53,827 nucleotides of DNA from a bacterium (GTDB lineage: Bacteria; Bacillota; Clostridia; Lachnospirales; Lachnospiraceae): the NCBI GenBank assembly GCA_030524675.1, contig JAUNGE010000022.1, forward strand, positions 1-53,827. Direction: 5' to 3'. A model generated the notes under the pieces. It worked only from the letters and a program-made list of their open reading frames with translations, was not told the origin of the DNA and searched no databases. The translations under genes and the position numbers were made by a program. This document shows positions 1 through 9,201 of this stretch, in pieces. Each line of letters starts with the position of its first letter. The first letter of the stretch is position 1.

Positions 1-157
1 AATCCTCTTGCAAGCAAGCTTGCATCGGATTTCTGACCTTTTGACCCTGGTATCACAAGATATAAAGAGAATCAGAAAGTATGGAAAAAATAAAAATAGA
101 GGACGAGACAGAGAACGTAGAAAAGAAAAATAAGGAAAGAGAAGAAAGGAATCGAAT
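1..157. other. Upstream spacer of the heptose operon
   Basis: No gene is seen. From about base 60 to the first start codon the + strand is almost purely A and G, like several other spacers in the first 25 kb. The start of the operon, including its main promoter, may lie left of the window. I see no convincing -35/-10 pair here. Confidence 0.5.
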
Positions 158-865
158 ATGCAGGCAATTTTATTGGCAGGAGGTTTGGGAACCAGACTGC
201 GTTCTGTGGTGAATGACAGGCCAAAACCAATGGCTCTGGTAGAGGGGAAACCGTTTATGGAATATGTGGTTCACGAACTGGCAAAGCAGGGAATCACGGA
301 GATTATTTTTGCAGTGGGATACAAAGGCAGCATGGTGGAAGAATATTTTCAGGACGGCGCTGCATTTGGTGTGAAAATTTCTTATGCATATGAAGAAGAA
401 CTTCTGGGAACTGCCGGTGCCATCAAGAATGCGGGCCGTTTTGTCCATGAGGAGAGATGCTTCGTGCTGAATGCGGACACGTTTTATCAGTTTGATTATG
501 GAAGGCTGGCGAAGCTGGCGGCAGAGGAGAATGCGGATATGGCGCTGGTTCTGCGCGAGGTGGCGGATGTCTCCCGCTATGGTGAGGCGATTTTGTCGGG
601 AAATGAACTGGTTCGTTTCAATGAGAAGACAAGTGAGTCTAGGCCAGGTACGATCAACGGCGGTATTTATCTGATGAAGCGGGAACTTCTGGATGAAATT
701 CCGCAGGGAAAGGTATCTCTGGAAAATGAGATGATTCCGAAGTGGATGAGCGAAGGACGAAAGCTGTGTGGTATTGTAAATGACGGATATTTTGTGGATA
801 TCGGTGTGCCGGAAGATTATTTCCGTTTTCAGAGGGATGTCGAGAGAGGAGTTGTTGTATGGTAA
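158..865 (+). CDS. hddC: D-glycero-D-manno-heptose-1-phosphate guanylyltransferase-like nucleotidyltransferase (HddC)
   Basis: Cytoplasmic nucleotidyltransferase of 235 residues. It probably transfers GMP to heptose-1-phosphate to make GDP-D-glycero-alpha-D-manno-heptose for a surface glycan. The N-terminus carries the signature LAGGLGTRLR and then RPKPM (residues 6-25). NADTFY near residue 106 is the metal/nucleotide site, and a TINGGIYL motif follows. The sugar and base specificity are inferred from the neighbours: heptose kinase, phosphatase and isomerase genes follow at once, and the stop overlaps the kinase start by 7 bases. Without that context it could be any hexose-1-phosphate nucleotidyltransferase. 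Confidence 0.88.
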   Translation: MQAILLAGGLGTRLRSVVNDRPKPMALVEGKPFMEYVVHELAKQGITEIIFAVGYKGSMVEEYFQDGAAFGVKISYAYEEELLGTAGAIKNAGRFVHEERCFVLNADTFYQFDYGRLAKLAAEENADMALVLREVADVSRYGEAILSGNELVRFNEKTSESRPGTINGGIYLMKRELLDEIPQGKVSLENEMIPKWMSEGRKLCGIVNDGYFVDIGVPEDYFRFQRDVERGVVVW

Positions 866-1929
866 TTCGAGGAAGAGCACCTTTGCGTGTGAGTTTTGGC
901 GGCGGCGGTACGGATGTGGCGCCCTTCTGCGAGGAGCAGGGCGGAGCGATTATAGGAAGTACAATCAATAAATATGCGTATTGTTCGATTATTCCGAGGG
1001 AAGATGACAATATTACAGTACATTCCCTGGATTTTGATATGACAGTCAAATATAACACAAAGGAAAACTATATTTATGATGGAAAGCTGGACTTAGTCAC
1101 AGCCGCTCTCAATGCGATGGACATCCGACAGGGATGTGAAGTCTATCTGCAGTGCGATGCGCCTCCAGGTTCAGGTCTGGGAACATCCTCCACTGTGATG
1201 GTGGCGCTGCTCTCAGCGATGGCAAAATGGAAGGGGATTGAACTGGACGGATATGCGCTGGCCGACTTGGCATATGGTGTGGAGAGAGAGGATTTGAAGA
1301 TTTCCGGCGGGTATCAGGACCAGTATGCGGCAACCTTCGGCGGTTTTAATTTTATCGAGTTTCATGGAAGAAACAATGTTGTTGTGAATCCGCTGCGCAT
1401 CAAGAAGGAGATTATCCATGAGCTGCAGTACAATCTGCTTCTGTGCTACACTGGAAATATCCATGTTTCCGCCAACATCATCAAGGACCAGGTGAACAAT
1501 TATAAAAAACAGGATGCGTTTGATGCAATGTGCGAGGTGAAGGCGCTAGCTTACGCGATGAAGGATGAATTGCTGCGCGGAAATCTTCACAATTTCGGAA
1601 AACTGCTGGATTATGGCTGGCAGAGCAAAAAACGCATGAGCAGCAAGATTACAAACCCGAGAATTGATGAGCTGTATGAGGAAGCGATAAAGGCGGGTTC
1701 TCTGGGCGGAAAGCTGTTAGGAGCAGGAGGAGGCGGTTTCCTTCTGCTGTATTGCCCATATAATGTAAAACATAAAGTGGCAGAGAGATTGGAGAAAGCA
1801 GGCGGACAGCTCACGGACTGGAACTTTGAGCTCCGCGGCGCGCAGAGCTGGTGCTCGGATGAGAGCCGTTGGCAGTATGACCATGTTTCCGTGAAGATGC
1901 CAAATAAGGAGTATCGTTTTGATTTTTAA
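859..1929 (+). CDS. hddA: D-glycero-alpha-D-manno-heptose-7-phosphate kinase (HddA), GHMP family
   Basis: GHMP-fold sugar kinase of 356 residues that phosphorylates heptose-7-phosphate at C1. It starts [18 protein letters not shown], typical of HddA/fucokinase-type enzymes. The ATP loop [10 protein letters not shown] lies near residues 99-108 and the C-terminal glycine motif LGAGGGGF near residue 290. It overlaps the guanylyltransferase upstream and the phosphatase downstream (11 bases), so the three are translationally coupled. The alpha-1-phosphate route rather than the ADP-heptose route fits a Gram-positive S-layer or capsule glycan, because no hldE-like fusion is present. Confidence 0.9.
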   Translation: MVIRGRAPLRVSFGGGGTDVAPFCEEQGGAIIGSTINKYAYCSIIPREDDNITVHSLDFDMTVKYNTKENYIYDGKLDLVTAALNAMDIRQGCEVYLQCDAPPGSGLGTSSTVMVALLSAMAKWKGIELDGYALADLAYGVEREDLKISGGYQDQYAATFGGFNFIEFHGRNNVVVNPLRIKKEIIHELQYNLLLCYTGNIHVSANIIKDQVNNYKKQDAFDAMCEVKALAYAMKDELLRGNLHNFGKLLDYGWQSKKRMSSKITNPRIDELYEEAIKAGSLGGKLLGAGGGGFLLLYCPYNVKHKVAERLEKAGGQLTDWNFELRGAQSWCSDESRWQYDHVSVKMPNKEYRFDF

Positions 1930-2554
1930 TTCTGAATACAAAGATATGGAGAGCGGAAGAAAAGTTGTTTTTTTGGACAGGGATGGAACCATCAATGAAG
2001 AGGTAAACTATCTGTACCGAAAGGAAGATTTAAGGCTGATAGAAGGCGTGCCGCAGGCGATTGCCCTGCTGAATCAGGCCGGATATGAAGTGATTGTGGT
2101 GACAAATCAGGCGGGAGTGGCGAGAGGATACTATACGGAAGAGGATGTGAAGGTGCTTCACGAGTACCTGAATGAAGTTTTAGCGAAGGACCATGCGCAT
2201 GTGGATGCTTTTTATTACTGTCCGCATCATCCTGTCCATGGAATCGGCGCCTATAAGGTAAAATGCAGATGCCGAAAGCCGGATATTGGGCTTTTGGAGC
2301 AAGCAGAAGAAACTGGAAAAATTGACAGAGAACATTCCTGGATGATTGGAGATAAGACCTCCGACACAAAAGCAGGCATTGCCTACGGAATAAAGTCCAT
2401 TTTGGTAGGAACAGGATACGGCAGGGAAATTTATGAGCAGGACTGCCAAAAAAACCAGAATTCTGGTTATGATTTTTTTAAGGAAAATCTGCTAAAAGCG
2501 GTACAGTGGATATTGAATCAGGAAAGTAAGGAAAGCAAGAAAAGCAGCGAATAA
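1919..2554 (+). CDS. gmhB: D-glycero-D-manno-heptose-1,7-bisphosphate 7-phosphatase (GmhB)
   Basis: HAD-superfamily phosphatase of 211 residues that removes the 7-phosphate. Motif I is FLDRDGTIN (near residue 19) and motif II is VVTNQAG. The GmhB zinc site is visible as CPHH...KCRCRKP near residues 101-121, and the C-terminal metal motif is MIGDKTSDT. The last 12 or so residues are a Lys/Ser/Glu-rich tail encoded by purine-rich DNA. It overlaps hddA. The next gene is 92 bases away across a purine-rich spacer. Confidence 0.92.
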   Translation: MIFNSEYKDMESGRKVVFLDRDGTINEEVNYLYRKEDLRLIEGVPQAIALLNQAGYEVIVVTNQAGVARGYYTEEDVKVLHEYLNEVLAKDHAHVDAFYYCPHHPVHGIGAYKVKCRCRKPDIGLLEQAEETGKIDREHSWMIGDKTSDTKAGIAYGIKSILVGTGYGREIYEQDCQKNQNSGYDFFKENLLKAVQWILNQESKESKKSSE

Positions 2555-2646
2555 TGAAGGAACAAAGGCAGAGAGCAAAATAACACAGAAAATAAAGAAA
2601 AACAGGAAGATGTATGCAGACAGTGAGGTAAGAGAAAGGACAGAAT

Positions 2647-3288
2647 ATGAGAGAAAAGGAATATTTGACGGAATTGACAGAGCGCTATCCTAAATTGTCA
2701 TCTATCCGTGGTGAGATAGAAAAAGCATATCAGATTTTGGAGGAATGTTATGCGGCTGGCGGAAAACTTCTGGTGGCAGGCAATGGCGGAAGCTGTGCAG
2801 ATTCGGAGCATATGGTCGGAGAGTTGATGAAAGGATTTGTGAAACGGCGCCATCTGGATGAAAAAGCGCGCGAACAACTTCTGAAAGCAGATGAAACCAT
2901 AGGAAAAGACCTGTATACAAAACTGCAGGGAGCGCTTCCTGCGATTGCCTTGACGAATCACCCAGGACTCAGCACTGCATTTTTGAATGATGTAGAGGGA
3001 GAGACTATTTTTGCGCAGCAGCTTTGGGGATTCGGCAAAGAGGGAGATGTGTTTTTTGGCATTTCTACATCGGGAAATTCTAAAAATGTTCTGTACGCCG
3101 CCTGCGCAGCGAAGGCAAAAGGCATGAAAGTGGTCGGGCTTTTGGGACGGGACGGCGGTAAAATAAAGCAGTTCTGCGATGCGGCTGTGATTGTGCCGGA
3201 GACGGAGACATTCAAGATTCAGGAACTGCATCTTCCGATTTATCATGTGCTGTGCCTGATGCTGGAAGAGCATTTTTTCTGCGATTGA
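2647..3288 (+). CDS. gmhA: Sedoheptulose-7-phosphate isomerase (GmhA), SIS domain
   Basis: SIS-domain phosphosugar isomerase of 213 residues that converts sedoheptulose-7-phosphate to heptose-7-phosphate, the first committed step. It has the GNGGS phosphate loop (near residue 46), the STSGNSKN loop (near residue 142) and the C-terminal QELHLPIYH helix, whose His matches the catalytic His of the family. It is about 20 residues longer than the usual 192. The extra length is a charged helical insert at roughly residues 68-95, after the ELMKGF helix, as seen in some Gram-positive forms. AAAGGA stands 7 bases before the start. Confidence 0.9.
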   Translation: MREKEYLTELTERYPKLSSIRGEIEKAYQILEECYAAGGKLLVAGNGGSCADSEHMVGELMKGFVKRRHLDEKAREQLLKADETIGKDLYTKLQGALPAIALTNHPGLSTAFLNDVEGETIFAQQLWGFGKEGDVFFGISTSGNSKNVLYAACAAKAKGMKVVGLLGRDGGKIKQFCDAAVIVPETETFKIQELHLPIYHVLCLMLEEHFFCD

Positions 3289-3334
3289 TTGCGCTCTGCT
3301 GAGAAAGCTGTGAAAGGAAAAGGATGAGAGTGGT

Positions 3335-4819
3335 ATGAAAGGGAAAAAAATGATATATGGCGGTCTTCCTGTCCTGGGAATTCTGTTCTGCTTTCTTTAT
3401 CTGAACAGGGCTGTCGTGGACGTGGCGTATACCGATTACATCCGCCTGATTAACAGTTATCTGCCGGATGTGTGGAATCCCGATAAATTTTTTGTTGCAG
3501 ATGTTCTCACCCGTATTCCGTTAAATTATGTGGAGAGAATCCTGAATGTCACATTTTTTGGCTACAATACAGTAGTGGAGATGGGGCTTGGTGTTCTGGG
3601 CTTGGGAGCATCTGCATGGGTCCTGGCAGGGTATTGCAGAAAACATCAGGTATCCTATATATGGTATGGCATGATTATGCTGCTGCTGTTTAGTCTGAAT
3701 AAATGGGAAATGCTGACAAACGGCACAGGATGGGTGCATTTTACAGCATTTGCCTGTTTTTATTATCACTATACTGTGCTGGACAGAGTATACCGCGGGG
3801 AGACAAAACGCGGGGATACTGTGAGAATGTGCGTGCTTCCGTTTGTGATTACGCTGGGAGTGGCTGGGCCGTACTGTGCGGTGTATTCCGCTGTTATGGT
3901 ATTGTCGTGCATCTGTGTGGCTGGGCTTCGCGTATTTCGGGCAGGCAGCCTGAAAAAGAGCAGTGCGGAAGTGAAAAAGTGGATGCTCTTTGCGGTTTGT
4001 GTGCTGATTCCGCTTTTCCTTTACATATGGAGCAATTCCTGCACTGTGGAAGAACATGCAGGTGCTGTGGATATTCCTTTGAAAACAGCTCTTTTTGACA
4101 ACCCTGGCTTTTTTCTTGTCTTTTTTGTAAAGTCTTTTGCATCTACTGTATTGGGAGATGAGTGTATTCGGAATGTGCTGGCGCAGGATTGGCAGATTTT
4201 GCTGCTGGGCGGTTTTGTGATTGGATGTTATCTACTGGCACTGTACTTAAACTGGAAAAATCGGATTTATGAGAGAACGATTTTGCCGCTTGTGTTTCTG
4301 GCAGCGGGGGGAATGAATCATGTGCTGATTCTGTTGTCGCGATGGATTTTTATGAAATCCGATTATGGCATGAGCTCAAGATATGCATTGCAGTTTCAGG
4401 TGGGGATTATTGGAATTTTTCTGACATTTGCTTTCAGCGGCAGGAGCAGAATGACAGTATTCCCCTCAAAAAGAAATGAAAAAGAAAATGCACCAAAAGA
4501 ACGTGTGCGAAAAGAAAATGCGCGACAAGAAACTGCGCAGAAAAGAAGCAGAATGCAGAGAAAAAGCGGATGGAGTTTTGTGTATCTGGTGCTGGCGCTG
4601 GTGTTTGTGGCAGGAAGCGTATATACGACATGCTGTGAGTGGAAAAAAGCGCCTTACAGAAAAGAAAATTTGATAGAAAAGCGAGAAGCTGCACTGCACT
4701 ATGAAGAACTGACGGATGAAGAACTTGAGAGAATATTTCAGTACAAAAAAGGGCCGGATCAGATTCGCAGAGCGTTCGCTATTTTAGAAGAAAATAAGTG
4801 GAATGTATTCAGAGAGTAG
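3335..4819 (+). CDS. Polytopic membrane protein of unknown function (GT-C-like candidate)
   Basis: 494 residues with about nine or ten hydrophobic segments. An early acidic motif (YTDYIRLIN, residues 33-41) sits just after the first segment, where GT-C glycosyltransferases keep a catalytic acid. That resemblance and the glycan setting suggest a lipid-linked sugar transferase or glycan-handling membrane protein, but I do not recognise the family. A hydrophilic Lys/Glu/Arg/Asn-rich stretch (about residues 372-410) between the last two segments is encoded by purine-rich DNA like the local spacers and looks like an expansion. The C-terminal 75 residues are charged and probably cytoplasmic. Confidence 0.6.
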   Translation: MKGKKMIYGGLPVLGILFCFLYLNRAVVDVAYTDYIRLINSYLPDVWNPDKFFVADVLTRIPLNYVERILNVTFFGYNTVVEMGLGVLGLGASAWVLAGYCRKHQVSYIWYGMIMLLLFSLNKWEMLTNGTGWVHFTAFACFYYHYTVLDRVYRGETKRGDTVRMCVLPFVITLGVAGPYCAVYSAVMVLSCICVAGLRVFRAGSLKKSSAEVKKWMLFAVCVLIPLFLYIWSNSCTVEEHAGAVDIPLKTALFDNPGFFLVFFVKSFASTVLGDECIRNVLAQDWQILLLGGFVIGCYLLALYLNWKNRIYERTILPLVFLAAGGMNHVLILLSRWIFMKSDYGMSSRYALQFQVGIIGIFLTFAFSGRSRMTVFPSKRNEKENAPKERVRKENARQETAQKRSRMQRKSGWSFVYLVLALVFVAGSVYTTCCEWKKAPYRKENLIEKREAALHYEELTDEELERIFQYKKGPDQIRRAFAILEENKWNVFRE

Positions 4820-4912
4820 CAGAGAGCAACAGAGAAAATCAAAGAGGCAAGAAAGAAGAGAAAAAACAGAAATAACAGAAACAACAGGAAGAAAGAGAGG
4901 CACAGAGATAGA
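4820..4912 (+). repeat. Purine-rich low-complexity spacer
   Basis: The 93 bases between the membrane protein and rfbF are almost all A and G with scattered C. They are built from short AGAGA/ACAGAAA-like units on the + strand. No promoter or hairpin is evident. Confidence 0.55.
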
Positions 4913-5689
4913 ATGAAAGTTGTACTTTTAGCGGGCGGTTTTGGAACGCGAATCAGCGAGGAGAGTCACTTGAAACCGAAGCCAATGATTGAGATTGGGG
5001 AACGCCCCATTCTGTGGCATATTATGAAGTATTATTCTCAGTTTGGCCTGCATGATTTTGTGATATGTTTAGGATATAAGCAGTATGTAGTAAAAGAGTT
5101 TTTTGCAGACTATTTTCTGCATACATCAGATGTCACATTTGATTTGATGAATAATAAAATGGAAGTCCATAACAATTATTCTGAACCATGGAAAGTAACC
5201 CTGATTGATACGGGACTTCATACGATGACGGGCGGGCGAATCAAGAGAATTCAAAAATATGTGGGAGATGAGCCATTTATGCTCACCTATGGAGATGGAG
5301 TGGCGGATGTGGATATTCATGCACTGCGCAGATTTCATGAGAGTCATGGAAAGATAGCGACGATTACGGCAGTGAATGTCGGGCAGAAGTTTGGGGTTTT
5401 GGATGTCGCAGAGAATGGAAAAATCTGTACATTCCGCGAGAAAAATGATATGGATGGCAGTTTGATTAACGGCGGATTCATGGTGATGAATCCAGGTGTT
5501 TTTGATTATATTGCTGGAGATGAGACGGTATTTGAGAAAGAGCCGCTGGAACATCTGGCGGCCGATGGAGAACTGATGGCGTACACGCATACCGGATTCT
5601 GGAAATGCATGGATACGCAGAGGGACAAGATGCAGCTGGAGGCAATGTGGCAGTCGGGAAATGCACCCTGGAAAATCTGGGATCATTGA
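4913..5689 (+). CDS. rfbF: Glucose-1-phosphate cytidylyltransferase (RfbF)
   Basis: Makes CDP-glucose from CTP and glucose-1-phosphate, the entry to CDP-3,6-dideoxyhexoses. It is 258 residues, the normal length. The N-terminal motif is LLAGGFGTRISEESHLKPKPM. Other family marks are YGDGVADVD near residue 124, the NGGFMVMN motif, and the C-terminal FWKCMDTQRDK typical of RfbF. It is followed after 119 bases by rfbG. A consensus-like promoter at 5706-5734 may give rfbG extra transcription. Confidence 0.95.
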   Translation: MKVVLLAGGFGTRISEESHLKPKPMIEIGERPILWHIMKYYSQFGLHDFVICLGYKQYVVKEFFADYFLHTSDVTFDLMNNKMEVHNNYSEPWKVTLIDTGLHTMTGGRIKRIQKYVGDEPFMLTYGDGVADVDIHALRRFHESHGKIATITAVNVGQKFGVLDVAENGKICTFREKNDMDGSLINGGFMVMNPGVFDYIAGDETVFEKEPLEHLAADGELMAYTHTGFWKCMDTQRDKMQLEAMWQSGNAPWKIWDH

Positions 5690-5705
5690 TTTTGATGATA
5701 CCAGC

Positions 5706-5734
5706 TTGACAGTGACTGGAGCAGAGCATAGACT
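5706..5734 (+). promoter_or_regulatory. Sigma-A-type promoter upstream of rfbG
   Basis: A perfect -35 box TTGACA (5706-5711) is separated by 17 bases from TAGACT (5729-5734). It lies in the longest non-purine-rich gap of the glycan locus, just before rfbG, and could drive rfbG and rfbH separately from the heptose genes. The start site is predicted from motif spacing only. Confidence 0.55.
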
Positions 5735-5808
5735 TTGCGAGAGCATATCATGCGGCGCCATTCGGTATCAAGGGGCGCAAAAGGGAGAATTATGAGGAAA
5801 TGAAGATT

Positions 5809-6855
5809 ATGGAATTTTATCAGGGGAAAAAAGTTCTGGTAACAGGACATACTGGATTTAAAGGCTCCTGGCTGTGCGAAATTTTGAAATTGTGGGGAGC
5901 TGAGGTGACAGGATATGCTTTGCCGGCGCCAACATCCCCAAGCCTTTTTGAGATAGCAGGAGTAAAAGAAGGAATGTGCTCGATTGAGGGCGACATCCGT
6001 GACCTGGCTCATTTAGATGCCGTGTTTGAGCAAGTACAGCCGGAGATTGTACTTCACCTAGCGGCGCAGCCAATCGTGAGAGATTCCTACAAAGAACCAG
6101 TTTACACCTATGAAACCAATGTCATGGGAACGGTTCACATTCTGGAATGTGTTCGTAAACATTCGTGTGTAAAGTCGTTTGTGAATGTTACGACGGACAA
6201 AGTTTACGAAAACAGAGAGTGGGAATATGGATATCGTGAGATAGATAGGCTGAATGGATATGACCCGTATTCCAACAGCAAATCTTGTTCGGAGCTGGTG
6301 ACGCACAGCTATAAAAATTCATTTTTTGCAGATGGCCGATGTGCGATTTCTACACTCAGAGCGGGAAATGTGATTGGCGGAGGAGATTTTGCCAATGACC
6401 GGATTATTCCGGATTGTATCCGTGCTGCCATAAAAAAAGAGCCGATTGTTGTGCGAAATCCACATTCAACGAGACCATACCAGCACGTCTTGGAGCCGCT
6501 TTGTATCTACCTGGCAGTTGCTGCCAGGCAGTATGAGAATCGGGCATATGAGGGAAGCTATAATGTAGGGCCGGATGAAATCGACTGTGTGACAACTGGT
6601 GCGCTGGCCTCTATGTTCTGTGAGGCATGGGGAGAGGGAGCACGCTGGGAAAATCATTATGATGGCGGACCTCATGAGGCGAGTTTCCTGAAACTGGACT
6701 GCTCCAAATTGAAACAGACATTTGACTGGACGCCTCGGTATCATGTGAATGAGGCCATTCAGAAAACAGTGGAGTGGACGAAAGCATATCTGAGAGGCGA
6801 AAATATGGGACAGGTGACGCGGCAGCAGATTCGGGATTTTTTTTTGATAAAGTAA
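5809..6855 (+). CDS. rfbG: CDP-glucose 4,6-dehydratase (RfbG)
   Basis: NAD-dependent short-chain (extended SDR) dehydratase that converts CDP-glucose to CDP-4-keto-6-deoxyglucose. From this start it has 348 residues. The Rossmann motif is VTGHTGFKGSW. LHLAAQPIVRDSY and TTDKVYENREW fit the RfbG subfamily. The active-site YSNSKSCSE gives Tyr and Lys as a YxxxK motif. I prefer the ATG at 5809 because GAGGAA stands 9 bases before it. An in-frame ATG at 5800 would touch that site. Confidence 0.94.
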   Translation: MEFYQGKKVLVTGHTGFKGSWLCEILKLWGAEVTGYALPAPTSPSLFEIAGVKEGMCSIEGDIRDLAHLDAVFEQVQPEIVLHLAAQPIVRDSYKEPVYTYETNVMGTVHILECVRKHSCVKSFVNVTTDKVYENREWEYGYREIDRLNGYDPYSNSKSCSELVTHSYKNSFFADGRCAISTLRAGNVIGGGDFANDRIIPDCIRAAIKKEPIVVRNPHSTRPYQHVLEPLCIYLAVAARQYENRAYEGSYNVGPDEIDCVTTGALASMFCEAWGEGARWENHYDGGPHEASFLKLDCSKLKQTFDWTPRYHVNEAIQKTVEWTKAYLRGENMGQVTRQQIRDFFLIK

Positions 6856-6884
6856 AGGTCTGATGAGATACCTTGTGAAGGGAG

Positions 6885-6937
6885 TTCTGGAGAAAAGGAT
6901 TATTTTGGAGAAAAGGATTGTTCTGGAGAAATAGAGG
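6885..6937 (+). repeat. Tandem 18-bp repeat in the rfbG-rfbH spacer
   Basis: Two full copies (6885-6902, 6903-6920) of the unit TTYTGGAGAAAAGGATTR differ at two positions. A third partial copy begins at 6921 (TTCTGGAGAAA). It shows directly that at least one purine-rich spacer grew by tandem duplication. Confidence 0.85.
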
Positions 6938-6955
6938 AATAGAGGAGAAAAAAAT

Positions 6956-8308
6956 ATGTTTGAGCATATGAATGAGCAGCAGGCGAGGGAGCAGATTTTA
7001 AAGCAGGTGGCGGAATACTGTGATATGTTTCATAAAAAGAAACCATATCAAGAGGGAGACAGAATCCCATATGCTTCTCGTGTGTATGATAAAAATGAGA
7101 TGGTGAATCTGGTCGATTCCAGCCTGGAATTTTGGCTGACTTCCGGACGCTATACAGAAGAATTTGAGAAGAAGCTGGCAAACTATCTGGGGGTGCGGTT
7201 CTGTGCGCTGGTGAATTCTGGTTCGTCTGCGAACCTAGTAGCTTTTATGACGCTGACCTCCCCGCTTCTGGGAGAGAGGCGAATCAAGCGCGGGGATGAG
7301 GTTATTACGGTGGCGGCCGGATTTCCAACGACTGTGACGCCGATGATTCAGTATGGCGCGGTTCCCGTTTTTGTGGATGTGACAATCCCTCAGTATAATA
7401 TTGACGTCGAAATGCTGGAGAAAGCGTATTCGGAGAAGACAAAAGCTGTGATGATTGCGCATACACTGGGAAATCCGTTTGATTTACAGGCTGTGAAGGA
7501 TTTTTGCAGAAAGCACAATCTCTGGCTGGTGGAGGACAACTGCGATGCGCTGGGAAGCGAGTATGAGATAGACGGGCAGGTAAAGCTGACAGGAACTATC
7601 GGTGATATCGGCACTTCCAGCTTTTATCCGCCACATCACATGACAATGGGAGAGGGCGGTGCTGTCTACACCGATCAGCCCCTCTTAAATAAGATCATCC
7701 GCTCCTTCCGCGACTGGGGAAGAGACTGCAGCTGTCCGTCCGGACACGACAATCTCTGCGGCCACAGGTTTGACAAGCAGTATGGAGAACTTCCGCTGGG
7801 ATACGACCATAAATATGTGTACTCTCATTTTGGATATAATTTAAAGGCAACTGATATGCAGGCAGCCATTGGCTGTGCGCAGCTGGAGAAGTTTCCTTCT
7901 TTTGTGGAGAGAAGAAGACATAACTTTGACAGACTGCATGCGGCGCTGGAGGATATGCAGGATAAACTGATTTTTCCGGTGGCATGTGCACATGCAAATC
8001 CGAGCTGGTTTGGTTTTCTGATTACCTGCAAAGAGGGCGTGGACCGCGCAAAGGTGGTGCAGTATATCGAGCAGAAAGGGGTGCAGACCAGAATGTTGTT
8101 TGCCGGAAATCTGACGAAGCATCCATGCTTTGACGAGATGAGACAAGAACAAAAAGGCTATCGCGTGGTCGGAAACCTGGAAAATACGGACAGAATCATG
8201 AGCGATACATTCTGGGTTGGCGTATACCCAGGAATGAACGATGCGATGATTGATTTTATGGCAAAGACCATCCGCGAGGCTGTAGAGAGGACAGAAAGGG
8301 AAGGATAA
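6956..8308 (+). CDS. rfbH: CDP-4-keto-6-deoxy-D-glucose 3-dehydrase (RfbH/E1)
   Basis: PMP- and [2Fe-2S]-dependent dehydrase that removes the C3 hydroxyl of CDP-4-keto-6-deoxyglucose. It is 450 residues with the aminotransferase-like fold. The motif SGSSANL and the sequence EDNCDALGSEY (PLP pocket) are present. SFYPPHHMTMGEGGAVYT has His where aminotransferases have the Schiff-base Lys, which is diagnostic of E1. The Cys-rich stretch WGRDCSCPSGHDNLCGHR supplies the cluster ligands. No gene for the partner reductase (RfbI/E3), and none for the final dideoxyhexose step, is in the window, so the end sugar is not known. Confidence 0.95.
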   Translation: MFEHMNEQQAREQILKQVAEYCDMFHKKKPYQEGDRIPYASRVYDKNEMVNLVDSSLEFWLTSGRYTEEFEKKLANYLGVRFCALVNSGSSANLVAFMTLTSPLLGERRIKRGDEVITVAAGFPTTVTPMIQYGAVPVFVDVTIPQYNIDVEMLEKAYSEKTKAVMIAHTLGNPFDLQAVKDFCRKHNLWLVEDNCDALGSEYEIDGQVKLTGTIGDIGTSSFYPPHHMTMGEGGAVYTDQPLLNKIIRSFRDWGRDCSCPSGHDNLCGHRFDKQYGELPLGYDHKYVYSHFGYNLKATDMQAAIGCAQLEKFPSFVERRRHNFDRLHAALEDMQDKLIFPVACAHANPSWFGFLITCKEGVDRAKVVQYIEQKGVQTRMLFAGNLTKHPCFDEMRQEQKGYRVVGNLENTDRIMSDTFWVGVYPGMNDAMIDFMAKTIREAVERTEREG

Positions 8309-8309
8309 G

Positions 8310-9152
8310 ATGGCAGAAACGTACGATTTGAGCCAAGTACATCAGGCTAATTTGAAGATTCTGAGAGAGATCGACAGAATCTGCCGGAAATATAAGATTC
8401 GATATGCACTGGATGCGGGAACGCTTTTAGGTGCCGTTCGTCACCATGGATTCATTCCGTGGGATGATGATGCAGATGTAGTGTTTACCAGAAACCAGTT
8501 TGATGCATTTGCCAGGGTTGCAGAGCGGGAACTTCCGGAGGGAATGACGCTTTTGATGCCGAATCAGCTGAGAAATGGCAGAGCTTTCTATGATTTTACG
8601 CCGAGAATTGTGTATGAAAAAAGCAAAATTCATGAAGATAGCGATGAGATGGCGTATTATGAGGGAAAGCTGAACCATCTGTGGGTGGATTTGTTCATTT
8701 TAGATAAGCTTCCGGAGGCAAAGTGGCGGGCAAATCTGATTACATTTTTCCAAAAGGCAATCTATGGCATGGCTATGGGACACCGTTACCAGCTGGATTT
8801 TAAAAAGTATGGCTGGAAGGATAAAATCTTGGTGGGCGGCCTGTCGGCTGTAGGAAAATGCATTCCCATGAAGGCAATTTTCTGGATGCAGAAAATGGTG
8901 TCTCTCTGTACCAGAAAGGAAAAGACAAACAGATATTATTACAGCAATTATCAGCCAGATTATCTCTATGTGACACTGGAGAAGGAATGGTGCACCCATG
9001 TGAAAAATATGGAGTTTGAGGGGACCAAACTGATGGTTCCGGCAGGTTGGAAAGAAGTGCTGGAGATGGTGTACGGTGATTATATGCAGCTGCCGCCAAA
9101 AGAGAAGAGAGTTCCCAGCCATGCTAGTATGGAAGTCCAGATTTTTGGATAA
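8310..9152 (+). CDS. LicD family protein
   Basis: 280 residues. LicD proteins attach phosphocholine or another phospho-group to surface glycans, and the exact donor is unknown here. Family marks are LREIDRICRKYKIRYALDAGTLLGAVRHHGFIPWDDDAD split over residues 12-50, with the nucleotidyltransferase-like DDDAD metal motif, and the C-terminal PPKEKRVPSHAS. The start follows the rfbH stop by one base (GGAAGGATAAG before ATG), so it is coupled to rfbH and belongs to the same glycan pathway. Confidence 0.88.
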   Translation: MAETYDLSQVHQANLKILREIDRICRKYKIRYALDAGTLLGAVRHHGFIPWDDDADVVFTRNQFDAFARVAERELPEGMTLLMPNQLRNGRAFYDFTPRIVYEKSKIHEDSDEMAYYEGKLNHLWVDLFILDKLPEAKWRANLITFFQKAIYGMAMGHRYQLDFKKYGWKDKILVGGLSAVGKCIPMKAIFWMQKMVSLCTRKEKTNRYYYSNYQPDYLYVTLEKEWCTHVKNMEFEGTKLMVPAGWKEVLEMVYGDYMQLPPKEKRVPSHASMEVQIFG

Positions 9153-9201
9153 GTGATGGAAGAATAGAAGAGTGGAACAGAAGAGTAAAAGAGGCAAGAA
9201 A

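Noticed and set aside
170-880. Long open frame on the - strand opposite hddC, and similar long antisense frames opposite many genes
   Set aside because: No ribosome-binding sites or recognisable domains. The + strand protein has clear catalytic motifs. These are shadows of codon bias.
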